Of a stretch of 64,000 nucleotides of DNA, positions 12,776 to 24,339 are shown piece after piece; the first letter of the stretch is position 1, and each line of letters opens with the position of its first letter. The notes under the pieces are model-generated. The model had not been told where the DNA came from. It made no database searches and was given only the letters and a program-made list of their open reading frames with translations. The DNA comes from Kitagawia praeruptora (lineage: Eukaryota > Streptophyta > Magnoliopsida > Apiales > Apiaceae): contig CM075345.1 of the NCBI GenBank assembly GCA_037693485.1, positions 76,381,001-76,445,000 of the forward strand, written 5' to 3'. The position numbers and the translations under genes are program-made.

Positions 12776-13663
12776 TGGTGTTATATTCTTAAAAGATTAC
12801 AAAAATCAGGGTTCTTACATGTGGTATAAGAGATTAAGTGATAATTTATTAAGGGAACAATACAAGAATGATCCTATTTGTCCATGTATTTTTATAAAGA
12901 AAACAGAATCTTCATTTACTATAGTTGCTGTATATGTTGATGATATAAATATTATTAGAACTCCTGAAGAGCTCCAAAAGACAGTCAATTATGTAAAGAC
13001 AGAATTTGAAATGAAGGATCTTGGAAAAACAAAACTTTGCCTTGGATTGCAAATTGAGCATCTATCAGGTGGAATATTTGTGCACCAATAAGCATATACC
13101 GAAAAAATCTTAAAACGTTTTTATATGGACAAATCACTTCCATTTAGCTCTCCAATGGTTGTACGATCACTTGATAAGAAAAAGGATGTGTTTCGACCAA
13201 GAGAGGAAAACGAAGAAGTACTTGGTCCTGAAGTGCCATATCTTAGTGCTATCGGTGCATTGATGTATCTGGCTAATAACATACGGCCAGACATAGCATT
13301 TTCTGTAAATTTGTTAGCAAGGCATAGTTGTGCTCCAACACGGAGACATTGGTGTGGAGTTAAACATATTTTTCGATATCTCCGGGGCACGACTGATATG
13401 GGACTATTTTATTCTAATAAATCCAAAGCAGTACTAATGGGTTATGCAGATGCAGGATATTTATCTGATCTAGATAAAGCTCGATCACAAACAGGTTATT
13501 TGTTTACTCATGGCGATACAACCATCTCATGGCGTTCTGTGAAACGATCTTTGGCTGCCACATCTTCTAACCATGTAGAAATTCTTGCCATCCATGAAGC
13601 TAGTCGAGAATGTGTTTGGTTGAGGTCAATATATCAACATATTCATGAATCATGTGGCATGCA
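12776..13663 (+). pseudogene. Ty1/copia reverse transcriptase-RNase H remnant
   Basis: Translation gives the RT stretch around MWYKRLSDNLL, the catalytic motif YVDD (~12935) and the later MKDLG...CLGLQIEH. TAA at 13089-13091 interrupts the frame, which then continues through RPDIAFSVNLLARH and the RNase H domain (ADAGYLSDLDKARSQTGYLF, SRSL-type end). The 5' end is cut by the Tekay-like LTR at 12775 and the 3' end by a TGTAACGACCC LTR-type start at 13664. Gag, integrase and both LTRs are absent. Confidence 0.85.
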
Positions 13664-14339
13664 TGTAACGACCCGAAATTCTAGGAATTACTATTATTAT
13701 TATTTAAATACTATATTGGCTTTTCCATAAAGGAGGAATAAGATTATGAATTTTTTTGCTCCAATTTGACGTGTCATTTGGTAAATGAGTTACATGTGTA
13801 TTTGATGATTTATGGGTGTCAGTGTGAGCCTGTATATTTTTAATGTCATTTTTTTGTGATTATATCTATTAAAATCAGGCTTTATTAATCTTCTTAGAAT
13901 TTTATAAATCATCGGAGTTATTAAAAATCATGAAATCTTTTGTAATATCATCTTTGTATATTTATTTAGTTTTTAAATTTTTTGGGAGAATTATTTTTGG
14001 GTGTTTAAATAATTTAAAATGATTTTAAGAGTTATGTTGCATTTAAAGGATCAATACTTGCAAAAATTCATATTTAATTCATTATTGATCCTAAAAATAT
14101 TTTAAAAATATGGGGAGATAGCTAATTTAATTCTGTACATTTAAAAAAATGTTGTTGTGATTTTTTCTCAAATATTACCTATTTACTTTCTATGGTACAA
14201 GGAGATTTTTATTTAAATTGTTTTAAGTCAAAAATGCAATTATGAAATTGCTAAATTGCCTTGTCCTTTTTAACCCCAAAACCCAGCTTTCCCAAAATCA
14301 GTATCACCGACTCTGCTTTCTTTTTCTCTCGAGTCCTCT
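13664..14339 (+). repeat. Left part of an LTR-like sequence split by the Tekay insertion
   Basis: Begins TGTAACGACCCG at the abrupt end of copia coding sequence, as chromovirus-type LTRs often do. It is AT-rich and ends in a pyrimidine-rich tract. It continues after the Tekay element at 28316, where similar CT-rich DNA follows the AGAAC target duplication. I could not identify the far LTR end, so the class is tentative. Confidence 0.4.
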
Positions 14340-16813
14340 AGAACCCAGGTTTTTGTAATATTTCTAAAATGATCATAAACGGTGATTGGTGGAGGTTATG
14401 TAAAGTTTATAAATCATATTATATGAATGAAGAAGTATTTATACTTTTATGGATAAAGTATCGTTGTACCAAGAAGAAAGGGAATGTAGAAACTGTCAGA
14501 TTACGTAGATTTCCATTTTTATTAAATATTGGTATAAATATGGGATATTGAGGTTAAGAAAATCTTTAAGCTAAGTTAAATACCAAGGCAAGAAATTATG
14601 TAATTTATTAGAAGAATTTCAAAGGCAAATGTTCAAGAACGATGAAAGAAATTTCTACGCGACAAAACGCTTTTACAAGAAAATCTCTAAACTTGCATAT
14701 GGAATTAAATGGTAAGCATTGGTTGATTAATAGGTGAGTAATATACCTGCAATTTACCATGTAATAGCCATGCAAGCCATGCAAGGCAAGGAGCATTGGA
14801 TGCTAATCAAATAAGTCAAGTTATGATTATTTAAACCAAGCATTGTATACCATTTTTGGGACAAATTGCCAATTACCTTTCTTTTGCAAAATTACTTTGG
14901 AGATTACCTTGGGTAATTGATAAGTGCTGAAGTATGATTGATATATATCAATTATACATATCATTTTATCAATTACATAAGAAAAGATAGCAAAAGCTCT
15001 CCCCCTCCATTTTCTCTATTTTCGGCCAAAAACAGAGCAGCCACTTCAACCTGCCATAACTCCCTCATTTATCAATGAAATTTTGTGTTCTATAGCTTTC
15101 TGGAAAGGTATTGAGATGCTATACAACTCTTATTCAGGAGCCTCGTTCAGATAGGGAAGGAAAGACCCTCGTTTTTCTAGTTCTTTCAAGAGTGGTGATG
15201 CTGAATACGAAAATTTTCAACTTGATTATTAGGTCTTGAAGATTAAAGGTTGTTAAAGCTATCTAAGGTGTTTTTAAGGAAAGTCAAGCTTGGTTAAGGT
15301 TGTTAAGACTCCAAGGAAGGTAAAACACTCACACCCACCTTAAACCTTATGAGCTATAAGTTGATTTGAAAGGTTGATGCAAGTATGTACATGTTTAAGG
15401 GGATTGTGATGTTTTAAACTTTATAAGTATGGGTAAAATATTGGATAGTGATAAATGGATGTTACCACTGGTCTTATAGATCCTTGATGATGTTTATATG
15501 ATCTTGATGGTGTGTGGTTGAATTAAGTGGTTAGATGGAGTTCATGGAATTTGGAAATGTTCGGTTTATAGTCTTTATAATGTCGAAATTTCATTAGATC
15601 ATTTGAGCAGTTAATACAGAATTCAACAAACATTTTCTTGGTAAGTTTTTGGCCATAAACTAGTAGGAATTGTTTTGTAGTTTGTTTTGACACCAAGATC
15701 ATGTGATTACGATTTACGATTTATGAGATATGCTCATTTTAGTGAAACCGGTTAAAACGGACGAATCGTTAAGATGGACTAACTTTACTAAGTCAAACGA
15801 GCCCTTTAAAAATGGTCTGTGATTATGAAATCTTTACAGGGGGTAACTTAGTCAGTTGTTAAATCCCTGTAAAAATTTGAAGACAAAAGGCTTAATTTTT
15901 GATTTTATAGAAATGTTTAAGTCAAGAATGCGCGTGAGAAACCACTGCAGAAAAAAGCTATTTTTAGATCAACAATTGAGCTAGTTAAAAGATGTTCTTA
16001 ATTATGAAATTTGGATGAAAAATCCTCTGGACAGTTAAGAAGAAGTGAGAAAAAGAATTTCATGAAAAAGTTTATTTTTCAATTTTATAGAATTTTTCGA
16101 ATCATAGTTGCGCAAGTGAAAAACCCTTTTAGGGGACGAATTAAGACGAACTTTAGTTTCGTTGAAAATGACCTTTAACGAAAGTCGTTACGAGACCAAT
16201 AATTACCCAAAAGTGGTTAAAGGATATCATGGACTTATAATAAGCCAAACGTGTAATAAGGATGTATTGTTACGAAGTTGTGTCTTTACGTGAATAGTCG
16301 ATTTGACGGGATTGTTTAGCGAACTAACCGAACCTTATTGGTTGTTATAGATCATCGCACTAGAGGCATAGCCCAGACTATTCCGACACGATCAGGCAAG
16401 TTTTCGAAACTTGTATTTCAAGTATTTTCAAACTGTTGTTGTTGTGGTATAAATGCTATGAGCTGCTTGATAGTATTTTTGCGAATCAGCATATGATGTA
16501 TGGTTATTTACGGGGATTTATAAACCTGTTAAGTATGTACGTATGCCTAGAATCTTATATATATGTATACGATGATGTGTTACAAGTTCCCAGTAGGGTA
16601 TGATAATACCTTTTCTTAGTAAGGGAGTCGGAGATATTTCGTTAGGATAAGGCATAAACCCCGGAAGTCACCGGAAAGGTTATATGACGTATATTTTTTA
16701 AATATTTCAATAAATCAAAATTGGGTATTTTCGGATTGAATATTTCTTTGAAGATAATTTGAATATTTATTAATAATTTGAATATTATTTGCTTATTGAG
16801 AATAGTCTGAAGG

Positions 16814-16908
16814 TTTATTTATTTAATAAATATTATTTAAATATTTATTAAATATTCTAAGCTGATTATTTATTTAATAAATATTATTTAAATATTTATT
16901 AAATATTC
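16814..16908 (+). repeat. Duplicated AT-rich self-complementary block in Tekay LTR
   Basis: Two copies of a ~43-bp block of TTTATT, AATAAATA and TTTAAATA units lie at 16814-16857 and 16866-16908, and again in the 3' LTR (~26809-26903). Each block can fold on itself. It may act as a matrix-attachment or nucleosome-free segment, but function is unknown. Confidence 0.7.
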
Positions 16909-17786
16909 CAGGATGATTTAAAAATCATATTATTTATTTTAAAAGTTATTTAAAAACTTTAAAAGTATTTTAAATATTTTCTGTTCGTCGGAAAAGTATT
17001 TAAAAATAGAACGGGTTCCCATTTCTTCATGGACTATAGTTTCACTCATCGAAAAAGTATCGCTACTTCACTCAACTTATCAAAACTCGGGAACCCAAGG
17101 TTTTGGGAGCTAGTATTAATTATTTTCTCCCTTCTCTACCAACAAGAAATGCACCCTACCTAATAAGGAGGGGCTCAGGTTTGACTAAACACTCAAAACT
17201 CCGACCAACTCCCAAGTTATGTTTGATGAAGCGATTCTTAGTAATCGAAATCTGTTGACTAAAGTCAACCCACACATCAGAGTTACTTCCTCAATTACTC
17301 ATGGAAGTAAATTTAGTAATGATTATTAAACCAGTCGTCAAGCTTTGTGCTTGGGGGAAACTGAATTAAATTTTGTTCCTACGATGCATAGAATTCTCTA
17401 AGGGATTGGAGGAAGAGGGGACATCGCCTTCGAGCGTAGTCCAAATGATAAGGCCCATATGCGGTCAGGGTGCAACCCGATAAGGGAACGTCGTCCTTCT
17501 ACTAGTAGAGAAGCAGAGGCATGGTATATTGGCTGATCACCAGATATCGTGGAAGAGGCTCCAGCATAATCCCATTCTTCCAATTGGAATTGTATGGCAA
17601 CACTGTAATGAAAGCCTAGGTGCTCAGTTACCGATAGTGTTGACAGAATGATGAACTATTCAAAGTACCTCAGAAATTCTTCGTTATATTTCTGGATAAA
17701 GAATGAAAATGTTTAATGATGATACAATGTCAGTATACGATATGTCATATGGTTTACGTTAACAAAAGTACTTTGAAAACTATTAT

Positions 17787-17833
17787 TATATAGCTGAGCT
17801 ATATTGCTCACTCTTGCTTTTCTTTTATATATA
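17787..17833 (+). promoter_or_regulatory. Core promoter region of Tekay LTR (two TATA candidates)
   Basis: TATATAG at 17787-17793 and TATATATA at 17826-17833 precede the ATG at 17857. From the first, transcription would start near 17820, giving a ~37-nt leader. From the second, it would start at or near the ATG itself. Which is used decides whether the H3-like ORF is the first ORF of the mRNA. The 3' LTR has the same arrangement. Confidence 0.55.
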
Positions 17834-17964
17834 CCACCACACAACAACAGATAAGCATGGCAAGAACAAGGCAGACCCCCCGCAAAAGCGTGCTAACCGG
17901 TCAGCAGTATAGGAGACTATTTACGAGGCAGGTGTCGAGGTCACACTCAGTAGCATTACCACAG

Positions 17965-18495
17965 GTGAGCAGACTAAGTTGGATAGGTTTACAGCTTAGG
18001 TTGGTTAGGTTTATTTACAAGCATGACTTGTGTAAGCTTCTGGAAACCAAACCGTGCTGTAGATGCCGTCTTAGATGGTAATCCTTTTAATTTGAACTTT
18101 TAAGATTATGACAATTTGGGTTGGTAATATCTATTTCAAGATGGTTGTAATAACTTAGTAACGTTTTAATTTCGTCTCTGAGCCTATAATCTTTAAATGT
18201 TATGTTTGACTGAGGGGTCACAGCATGCTAAAAGGAAGATTTAGAGTAATGTTTATTAAAATGGGAATTAAGGATATAGTGACAGCCTGGATCTCCGACC
18301 CCGGATCTAGGGGTGTTACAGAAATGGTATCAGAGAAATAGTTTATAATCTCAGAGACGATAGGAAGGTTTAAGGACTCAAACCCTTATCGAAACATTGT
18401 CGGGCTACTAGACATAGCCCTAACAACCTTAAGCTAATAAGGGAACTATTTATCAGAACCTCAAGGATAGTAACATTTTTTCCCTTTTTGTGTAG
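17965..18495 (+). other. Predicted intron spanning LTR U5, PBS and leader
   Basis: Donor CAG|GTGAGC and acceptor (pyrimidine run TTTTTTCCCTTTTTGTGTAG at 18476-18495) both fit plant consensus. The segment is AT-rich, and removing it keeps phase between the two coding stretches. The spliced RNA would lack the PBS and so could not be reverse transcribed; it would serve only as mRNA. Confidence 0.55.
18325..18335 (+). other. Primer binding site (tRNA-iMet) of Tekay element
   Basis: TGGTATCAGAG lies 4 nt after the 5' LTR end GTTACA. It matches the complement of the initiator tRNA-Met 3' end, the usual primer of chromoviruses. Confidence 0.9.
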
Positions 18496-19655
18496 ACACC
18501 CGAGGATGTAGAGCTACCTGAGGGTTCCGAGCAGCGGCACGATGATCCCTTTCTGAGAGCTGTAGATGAGCCTGATGTTGAGACAGAGACTGACCCTCAG
18601 CAGGAGGGAGAGAGAGAGAGATAGTCCAGGAGGAGGATCCCGAGGAGGATCCCAGTGATGATGACCCTATGCCCATAGAGGACCCAGTGGACTCAGATGA
18701 GCAGAGAGTGATCCAGAGGAGGATCCAGAGGAGGATCCCGTGGACGATGTTCCAGCTGACCCCGCACCCGGAGAGGAGCCTGAGGATGTGGAGGTGGTGT
18801 GGACTGATATTCCTATGCATTCCCCTCCTCTCAGAGAGGATTCATCCCCTATTGGATATCATTGGGACACAGATTTGGAGGGTGACTCTGAGGAGCCTAT
18901 ACCAGAGGATGCTGAAACTGAGGTTGCCCCGGAGAGCGAGCCGGTTAGTCCTCCCATACAGGTTGTTAGGCCCACTGAGTACGATTGGATGGTGACCCGG
19001 ATGACCACCGATCTGGTGGCAGCGGAGGCCCGAGTAGCGGAGCTGAGGTTCCAGCTAGCTGAGGAGAGACGAGCGAGGCTATACTCCTAGGGGAGAGACT
19101 CCAGAGCTAGACGGATGAGGCGGGCAGTACTAAATATTAAGAGGAGGGCTCACACCCGAATCAGAGCACTTCCACGTTCCCGCCATAGCAGGAGGATTCG
19201 CCGGAGTGATGCAGAGAGAGTCCTTTCGAGGACTATGCGCCGAGTTAGGGAGGCGATACGCTTTCACACAGAATGATGGATGGTTGACCAGTTTAGTCTT
19301 CTAGTACAGGGGGATGTTGTAGTAGTTTTACTTTTGGTAGTGATATCAGTCACGTAGTATATTTCCTCTGGATAGGAAGACATGTTAGCTGGCTTTGGAT
19401 GTACTTTTTATATATTTCAGTTTTATATTGTACTTGAAACTTTGACTCTCAGAAGTCACTAGCAGTATTATGACGTAAATTTCGTTCGATGTTAGCAACT
19501 ATTTCCGTTTAAATTGTTACATATATGATGCCATGATTGTTTGACAGCTATTTATAAGATGCATATATACCTTTAAAAGATTACACCTTCGAGGTGCCAA
19601 TCATAGAAAACTAGATTAAGAAAAATGAGGAAACCCTAACAGAATTTTTATATAC

Positions 19656-20843
19656 ATGTATACTTTCAGAAAAATGCCACCAAGGAGAAACACAAGAACT
19701 CACCCTGCCGAGTCCGCCACTCATGGTAGTAACCAACATAGGGAAGAGGAACGCCGTCACCAAGAACAGGTGGATGAGGAAGATGAGTACAATGAGTTCG
19801 ACGATGAGGATTATGAGGAAGAAGAAGAGGACCCAATGGAACAATTTATGCGCCTGATGAGGCAAAATCTGGAGCGCCAGCCACTACCACAGCCAACACC
19901 CCGCGGCCCCAACAATGCAGTCGCCAATGCCTTTAAGGCCTTTAAATCACTTAAACCCCCAGAATTCCATGGGACAGCAGACCCCGTTGAGGCCAGGGCC
20001 TAGTTGAAGGAGATGGAGAAGACCTTTGAGATTATGGGCACTGAGGAAGCCCAGAAAACCATCTTTGCTACATACCTGCTTAAGGGAGAGGCCAACTACT
20101 GGTGGGAGGCTAAGAAAAATATGGAACCAGCTGGAGTGGTTACATGGGATAGATTCACAGAGTTATTCTTGGAAAAGTACTTTCCGAGATTTATGGAGAC
20201 CCAGATGGAACTCAAGTTCCTAGAGCTTAAACATGAGAATCTGACTGTAGCCGAATATGAGGCTAGGTTCACGGAGCTGTCAAGGCTCGTGCCAGAGTAT
20301 GTGAACACTGAAATTAATAAGGCAAGGAGGTTTCAACAAGGATTGAAACAGTGGATTCAGAACCGCATCGTGGTGTTAGAAATTACGGATTACGCCACTC
20401 TAGTACAGAAGGCATCGATTGTAGAGGCAGGAAGTGAGCAGTCTCAGAAGGACAAGATCATGAAAAAAAGGAAGTTTGAAAGCCGAAGTGGTGGTGCTGT
20501 AAGTGGGAATTTCTCCAGCAGGTTTGTTAGAGGAACGGTGTCCCAGCCATCCAAAAGCACAGGGTTTAACAGAGCAGAAAGCAAGAGTGTTGGCCAAGGA
20601 GGTGGATAAACCAGGGCACCCATATCAGGACAGTCGCGCCCTCCCCTACCCAACTGTAAGACTTGTGGTAAGAAACATTCAGGGGTATTTCTCCAGGGTA
20701 CGACGACATGTTTTAAGTGTGGACAGACCGGACACTATGCCAACAATTGCCCCCAGAGGAACTTACTCATGAAATGCTATCAGTGTGGAGGCACGGACCA
20801 CTGGAAGAAAGACTACCCTAAACTGAAACTGACAGGATCAAGA
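19656..20843 (+). pseudogene. gag: Tekay gag (nucleocapsid/capsid), two stops
   Basis: The frame opens at MYTFRKMPPRRNTR (19656); the second ATG at 19674 may be the real start. An acidic N-terminus (poly-Glu/Asp ~19765-19840) precedes the retrotransposon gag domain (FKSLKPPEFHGTADP, then LLKGEANYWWEAKK and LELKHENLTVAEYEARFTEL). A first Cys-rich segment (CKTCGKKH) is followed by the knuckles CFKCGQTGHYANNC (~20709) and CYQCGGTDHWKKDY (~20772). In the last, Tyr stands where the fourth zinc ligand Cys is expected. TAG at 20001-20003 and TAA at 20607-20609 break the frame, which otherwise stays continuous into protease. Gag would package the element RNA. Confidence 0.85.
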
Positions 20844-23800
20844 ATGAGCGGTACTGCATCCAACCGACCACCCACCGCTAGGACTTTCAACATGACAGTG
20901 CAGGATGCCGTAAGGGATGAGGATGTCATCGCAGGTACCCTTTCCCTTAACACCTTGAGTGCAAATACTTTATTTGATTCTGGAGCTACCAAATCTTTTA
21001 TATCGCAAGATTTGCATGTAAACTGAACTTGAAACCAGAAATGTTAAAGGATCGGCTAATGGTAGAGATAGCTAACCACGAAGTGGTTCCTGTAAGCCAG
21101 ATATATCCTAACTGTGATATAGTAATAGGAGGTCACCACTTTCGGGCAGACCTAATTCCGTTTAAGTTAGGTGGATTCGATGTCATCTTAGGAATGGATT
21201 GGTTGGCAAGTAATGGTGCCCAGATTGATTGCAAGAGCAAGAAAGTTAGGATAAAGGTGTCAGGAAAGAAAGAGGTCATATTCAAAGGACAACGACAGAC
21301 TCAAAAATTCTTGACTGTTTCTCAAGCCAAAAAGTTAGTACGAAATGGTAGCGAGACCTACTTAGCCTATGTAGTAGACACGAAGAAAAGAACACCTGAA
21401 TTGAAGGACATTCCAGTTGTCAGGGAATTTAAAGATGTGTTTCCAGAAGACCTTCCTGGGTTACCACCCGATAGGGAAATCGAGTTTGCGATAGAATTAG
21501 CACCAGGAACCGCACCAGTTTCTAAAGCCCCCTATCGATTGGCCCCCGTTGAAATGAAAGAACTGGCCACTCAGTTGCAAGAACTGTTGGACAAGGGCAT
21601 GATAAGACCAAGTGTGTCCCCGTGGGGTGCCCCAGTGTTGTTTGTAAAGAAAAAGGATGGTAGCATGAGGCTATGTATAGACTACAGAGAGCTCAATAAG
21701 TTAACCATAAAAAACAAGTACCCCTTGCCTAGGATTGACGACCTTTTTGACCAACTCAAGGGAGCAGTTCACTTTTCGAAGATAGACCTGAGAACGGGGT
21801 ACCATCAGTTAAAGATCAAACCGGAAGATATACCTAAGACTGCTTTTCGCACTAGGTACGGCCAATATGAGTTTCTAGTGATGTCTTTTGGATTGACTAA
21901 CGCCCCCGCGGCATTCATGGACTTGATGAACCGAGTATTCAAATAGTACCTAGACAAGTGCGTCATAGTTTTCATTGACGATATTTTGATTTATTCTCAG
22001 ACTGAGGAAGAACATGCAGAACACTTGAGGATAGTCCTAGGAATCTTGAGGGAAGAAAAGTTGTATTCCAAATTTTCGAAATGCGAATTTTGGTTGAAAG
22101 AAGTGCAATTCTTAGGTCATGTGGTTAGTAGTGAAGGAGTACTGGTTGACCCTGCCAAAATAGAGGCAATATCAAAATGGGAAAGACCGACCACCCCGAT
22201 CGAAGTAAGAAGTTTCATGGGACTAGCCGGATATTATAGGAGGTTTGTACAAGACTTTGCCAAGCTGGTAGCCCCATTGACCCGACTCACCAGAAAGATT
22301 GAAAAGTTTGTATGGAATGAGAAATGTGAAGAGAGCTTTCAAGAGCTAAAGAAAAGATTAATGACCGCCCCAGTATTGGCACTGCCAGATGATAAGGGGG
22401 ACTTTGTGATCTATAGTGATGCATCGCATAAAGGACTAGGTTGCGTGCTCATGCAGCATGATAAGGTAATTGCATATGCTTCCCGACAGTTGAAGGAGTA
22501 TGAAATAAGGTACTCTACCCATGACTTAGAGCTAGCTGCAATAGTCTTCGCGTTAAAGATATGGAGACACTACCTATATGGAGAAAAATGTGAAATTTAC
22601 ACAGATCATAAAAGTCTCAAGTACATCTTTACCCAAAAAGAATTGAATATGGGACAGAGAAGGTGGCTGGAATTAATCAAGGATTATGATTGTGAAATTC
22701 GTTATCATCCAGGAAAGGCAAATGTGGTGGCCGATGCCCTAAGCAGAAAGGAAAGGCTCAAGATGATGACTTCAACGGAAGAATTGATAAAAGAAATGGA
22801 GAAGCTAGAAATCGAAGTTAAGACATCGAGAAGGAGCCAAGAAGTATTAATGGGAATTCAAATCCAGCCTCCGTTATTGGAAAAGATTCGAATGTGCCAA
22901 GAGCAAAAGATGGAAGAGGAAAAGTACTCGGAGGAAGAGATATTGACCGGGGAGGAAATTAAGTGTGAAAGAGATGCAGGAGGAATCATGAGATATGCAA
23001 CGAGAATTTGGGTCCCAAATGTTCAGGAACTAAAGGATGAAATCCTATATGAACGACATAACTCAAGGTACTCTGTGCAACCAGGTACCACGAAGATGTA
23101 TAGAGATTTGAAAGAATACTATTGGTGGCCCAACATGAAGAAGGATGTGACAGAATGGGTGAATAGATGTTTGACCTGCCAACGGGTAAAGGCAGAACAC
23201 CAGCGACCTAGTGGACTACTACAACCCCTAGAGATTCCAGAATGGAAGTGGGAGCACCTAGCCATGGATTTTGTAGTAGGACTCCCAAGGACCAAGACTA
23301 ACCACGATGCGATATGGGTAATCGTCGATAGTTGACTAAGTCCGCCCACTTTCTCCCAATCAACGAGAGGTACACTGTCGATAAATTAGTAGACATATAT
23401 ATAAGAGAAATTGTGGTACGACATGGAGTTCCCGTGACCATTGTGTCCGATGGAGACCCAAGGTTTAACTCCAGGTTCTGGAGGAGCTTTCAAGACTGTG
23501 TGGGAACCAAGCTAAATATGAGTACTGCATACCACCCCCAGACTGACGGACAAAGTGAAAGAACAATTCAGACCTTAGAGGACATGCTGAGAGTGTGTGT
23601 TATGGATTTCAAAGGAAGTTGGGAAGAGCACTTACCATTGATTGAGTTTGCTTATAATAACAGTTATCACTCAAGTATCGGAATGCCCCCATATGAAGCC
23701 CTCTATGGCCGGAAATGTCGTTCTCCCTTATGTTGGGAAGAAGTTGGTGAGAGGAAGATATTAGGACCTGAATTGGTACAACAGACAAGAGATGTGATAG

Positions 23801-24300
23801 TTCTAATCAGGGGAAGACTGGCAGCAGCCCAAGATAGACAACGTAAGTATGCTGACTTAGCTCAGAAGGATAGAGAATATGAAGTAGGAGACATGGTGCT
23901 GCTAAAAGTATCTCCCTGGAAAGGACTGATGAGGTTTGGGAAGAAAGGAAAGTTGAGTCCGAGATACATCGGACCTTTCGAGATATTAAGGCGGATTGGA
24001 CAAGTGGCTTACGAGTTAGCCATACCTCCAAGTCTGCAGCAAGTACATAACGTTTTCCTTGTGTCTATGCTGAGGAAGTACAATCGCAATGCCAAACATA
24101 TAGTGGATCATGAGCATGTAGATTTACAGCCAGATTTGTCCTACGTCGAGAGACCGGTGGAAATCGTAGACCGGAAAGAGCAAGTACTCAGAAATAAGAC
24201 CATCAGCCTGGTAAGAGTTTTGTGGACTAATCACAATGTCGAGGAATCAACCTGGGAATTGGAAAGCGCCATGCAAGAAAAGTACCCCCATCTGTTCTAG
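20844..24300 (+). pseudogene. pol: Tekay pol: PR-RT-RNase H-integrase-chromodomain, broken
   Basis: Protease motif LFDSGATKSF (~20967). A 1-nt frameshift near 21015-21025 moves reading to the next frame. RT follows (RPSVSPWGAPVLFVKKKDGSMR ~21600, FIDD 21971-21982), with TAG at 21944-21946 just before the catalytic motif. RNase H: Asp in YSDASHKGLG (~22412), TDHKSLKYIF (~22605). Integrase: HHCC finger (~23055-23185), Asp in MDFVVGLP, then a second 1-nt frameshift at ~23328-23332, Asp in SDGDPRF (~23449), Glu in SERTIQ (~23557). The C-terminus carries a chromodomain (~24160-24280, with VRVLWTN and EESTWELE), which in chromoviruses steers integration toward modified histones. The gene ends TAG at 24298-24300, 26 bp before the PPT. 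Lesions make it non-functional. Confidence 0.9.
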
Positions 24301-24326
24301 AAATGATTCCGGGACGAAATCCTTTT

Positions 24327-24338
24327 AAGGAGGGAAGG
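24327..24338 (+). other. Polypurine tract of Tekay element
   Basis: AAGGAGGGAAGG directly precedes the 3' LTR start TGTAAGAACCC at 24340. It primes plus-strand DNA synthesis. Confidence 0.85.
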
Positions 24339-24339
24339 T

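Larger units (their letters stand above)
14340..18320 (+). repeat. 5' LTR of Tekay element
   Basis: Matches 24340-28315 almost throughout, with an 11-bp length difference near 14760 and scattered substitutions. It ends TCTAGGGGTGTTACA, followed by the PBS. The 3' LTR starts TGTAAGAACCCAGG, whereas this one begins directly at AGAACCCAGG, so its first bases are missing. It contains the promoter region (17787-17833) and exon 1 of the accessory gene (17857-17964). Confidence 0.92.
17857..19276 (+). pseudogene. Spliced accessory gene of Tekay element with histone H3-tail-like start (broken copy)
   Basis: Exon 1 (17857-17964, 36 codons) begins MARTRQTPRKS, close to histone H3 residues 1-10 (ARTKQTARKS). 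R2, T3, Q5, T6, R8, K9 and S10 are kept; K4 is Arg and A7 is Pro. It ends at CAG|GTGAGC in phase 0. A predicted 531-nt intron covers U5 and the PBS to TTTTTGTGTAG|ACACCC; exon 2 (18496-19276) opens in phase 0. Exon 2 encodes an acidic region with EEDP repeats, a likely coiled coil (around LVAAEARVAELRFQLAEER, ~19011-19070), then an Arg-rich end. The reading frame changes near 18610-18622 and near 18700-18708, both in GA/AG runs, and TAG at 19088-19090 precedes the Arg-rich part. Architecture suggests a nuclear, chromatin- or nucleic-acid-binding protein; that is inference. Without splicing, exon 1 reads to a stop at 18079. No family recognised. Confidence 0.55.

Noticed and set aside
17398..17583. 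Minus-strand ORF in the Tekay LTR (also at 27333-27578)
   Set aside because: Low-information frame in AT-poor LTR sequence; no domain, and it differs in length between the two LTRs.
17857..18081. A captured histone H3 gene
   Set aside because: Similarity stops after ~11 residues; the globular H3 fold is absent, so it is not an H3 gene copy.
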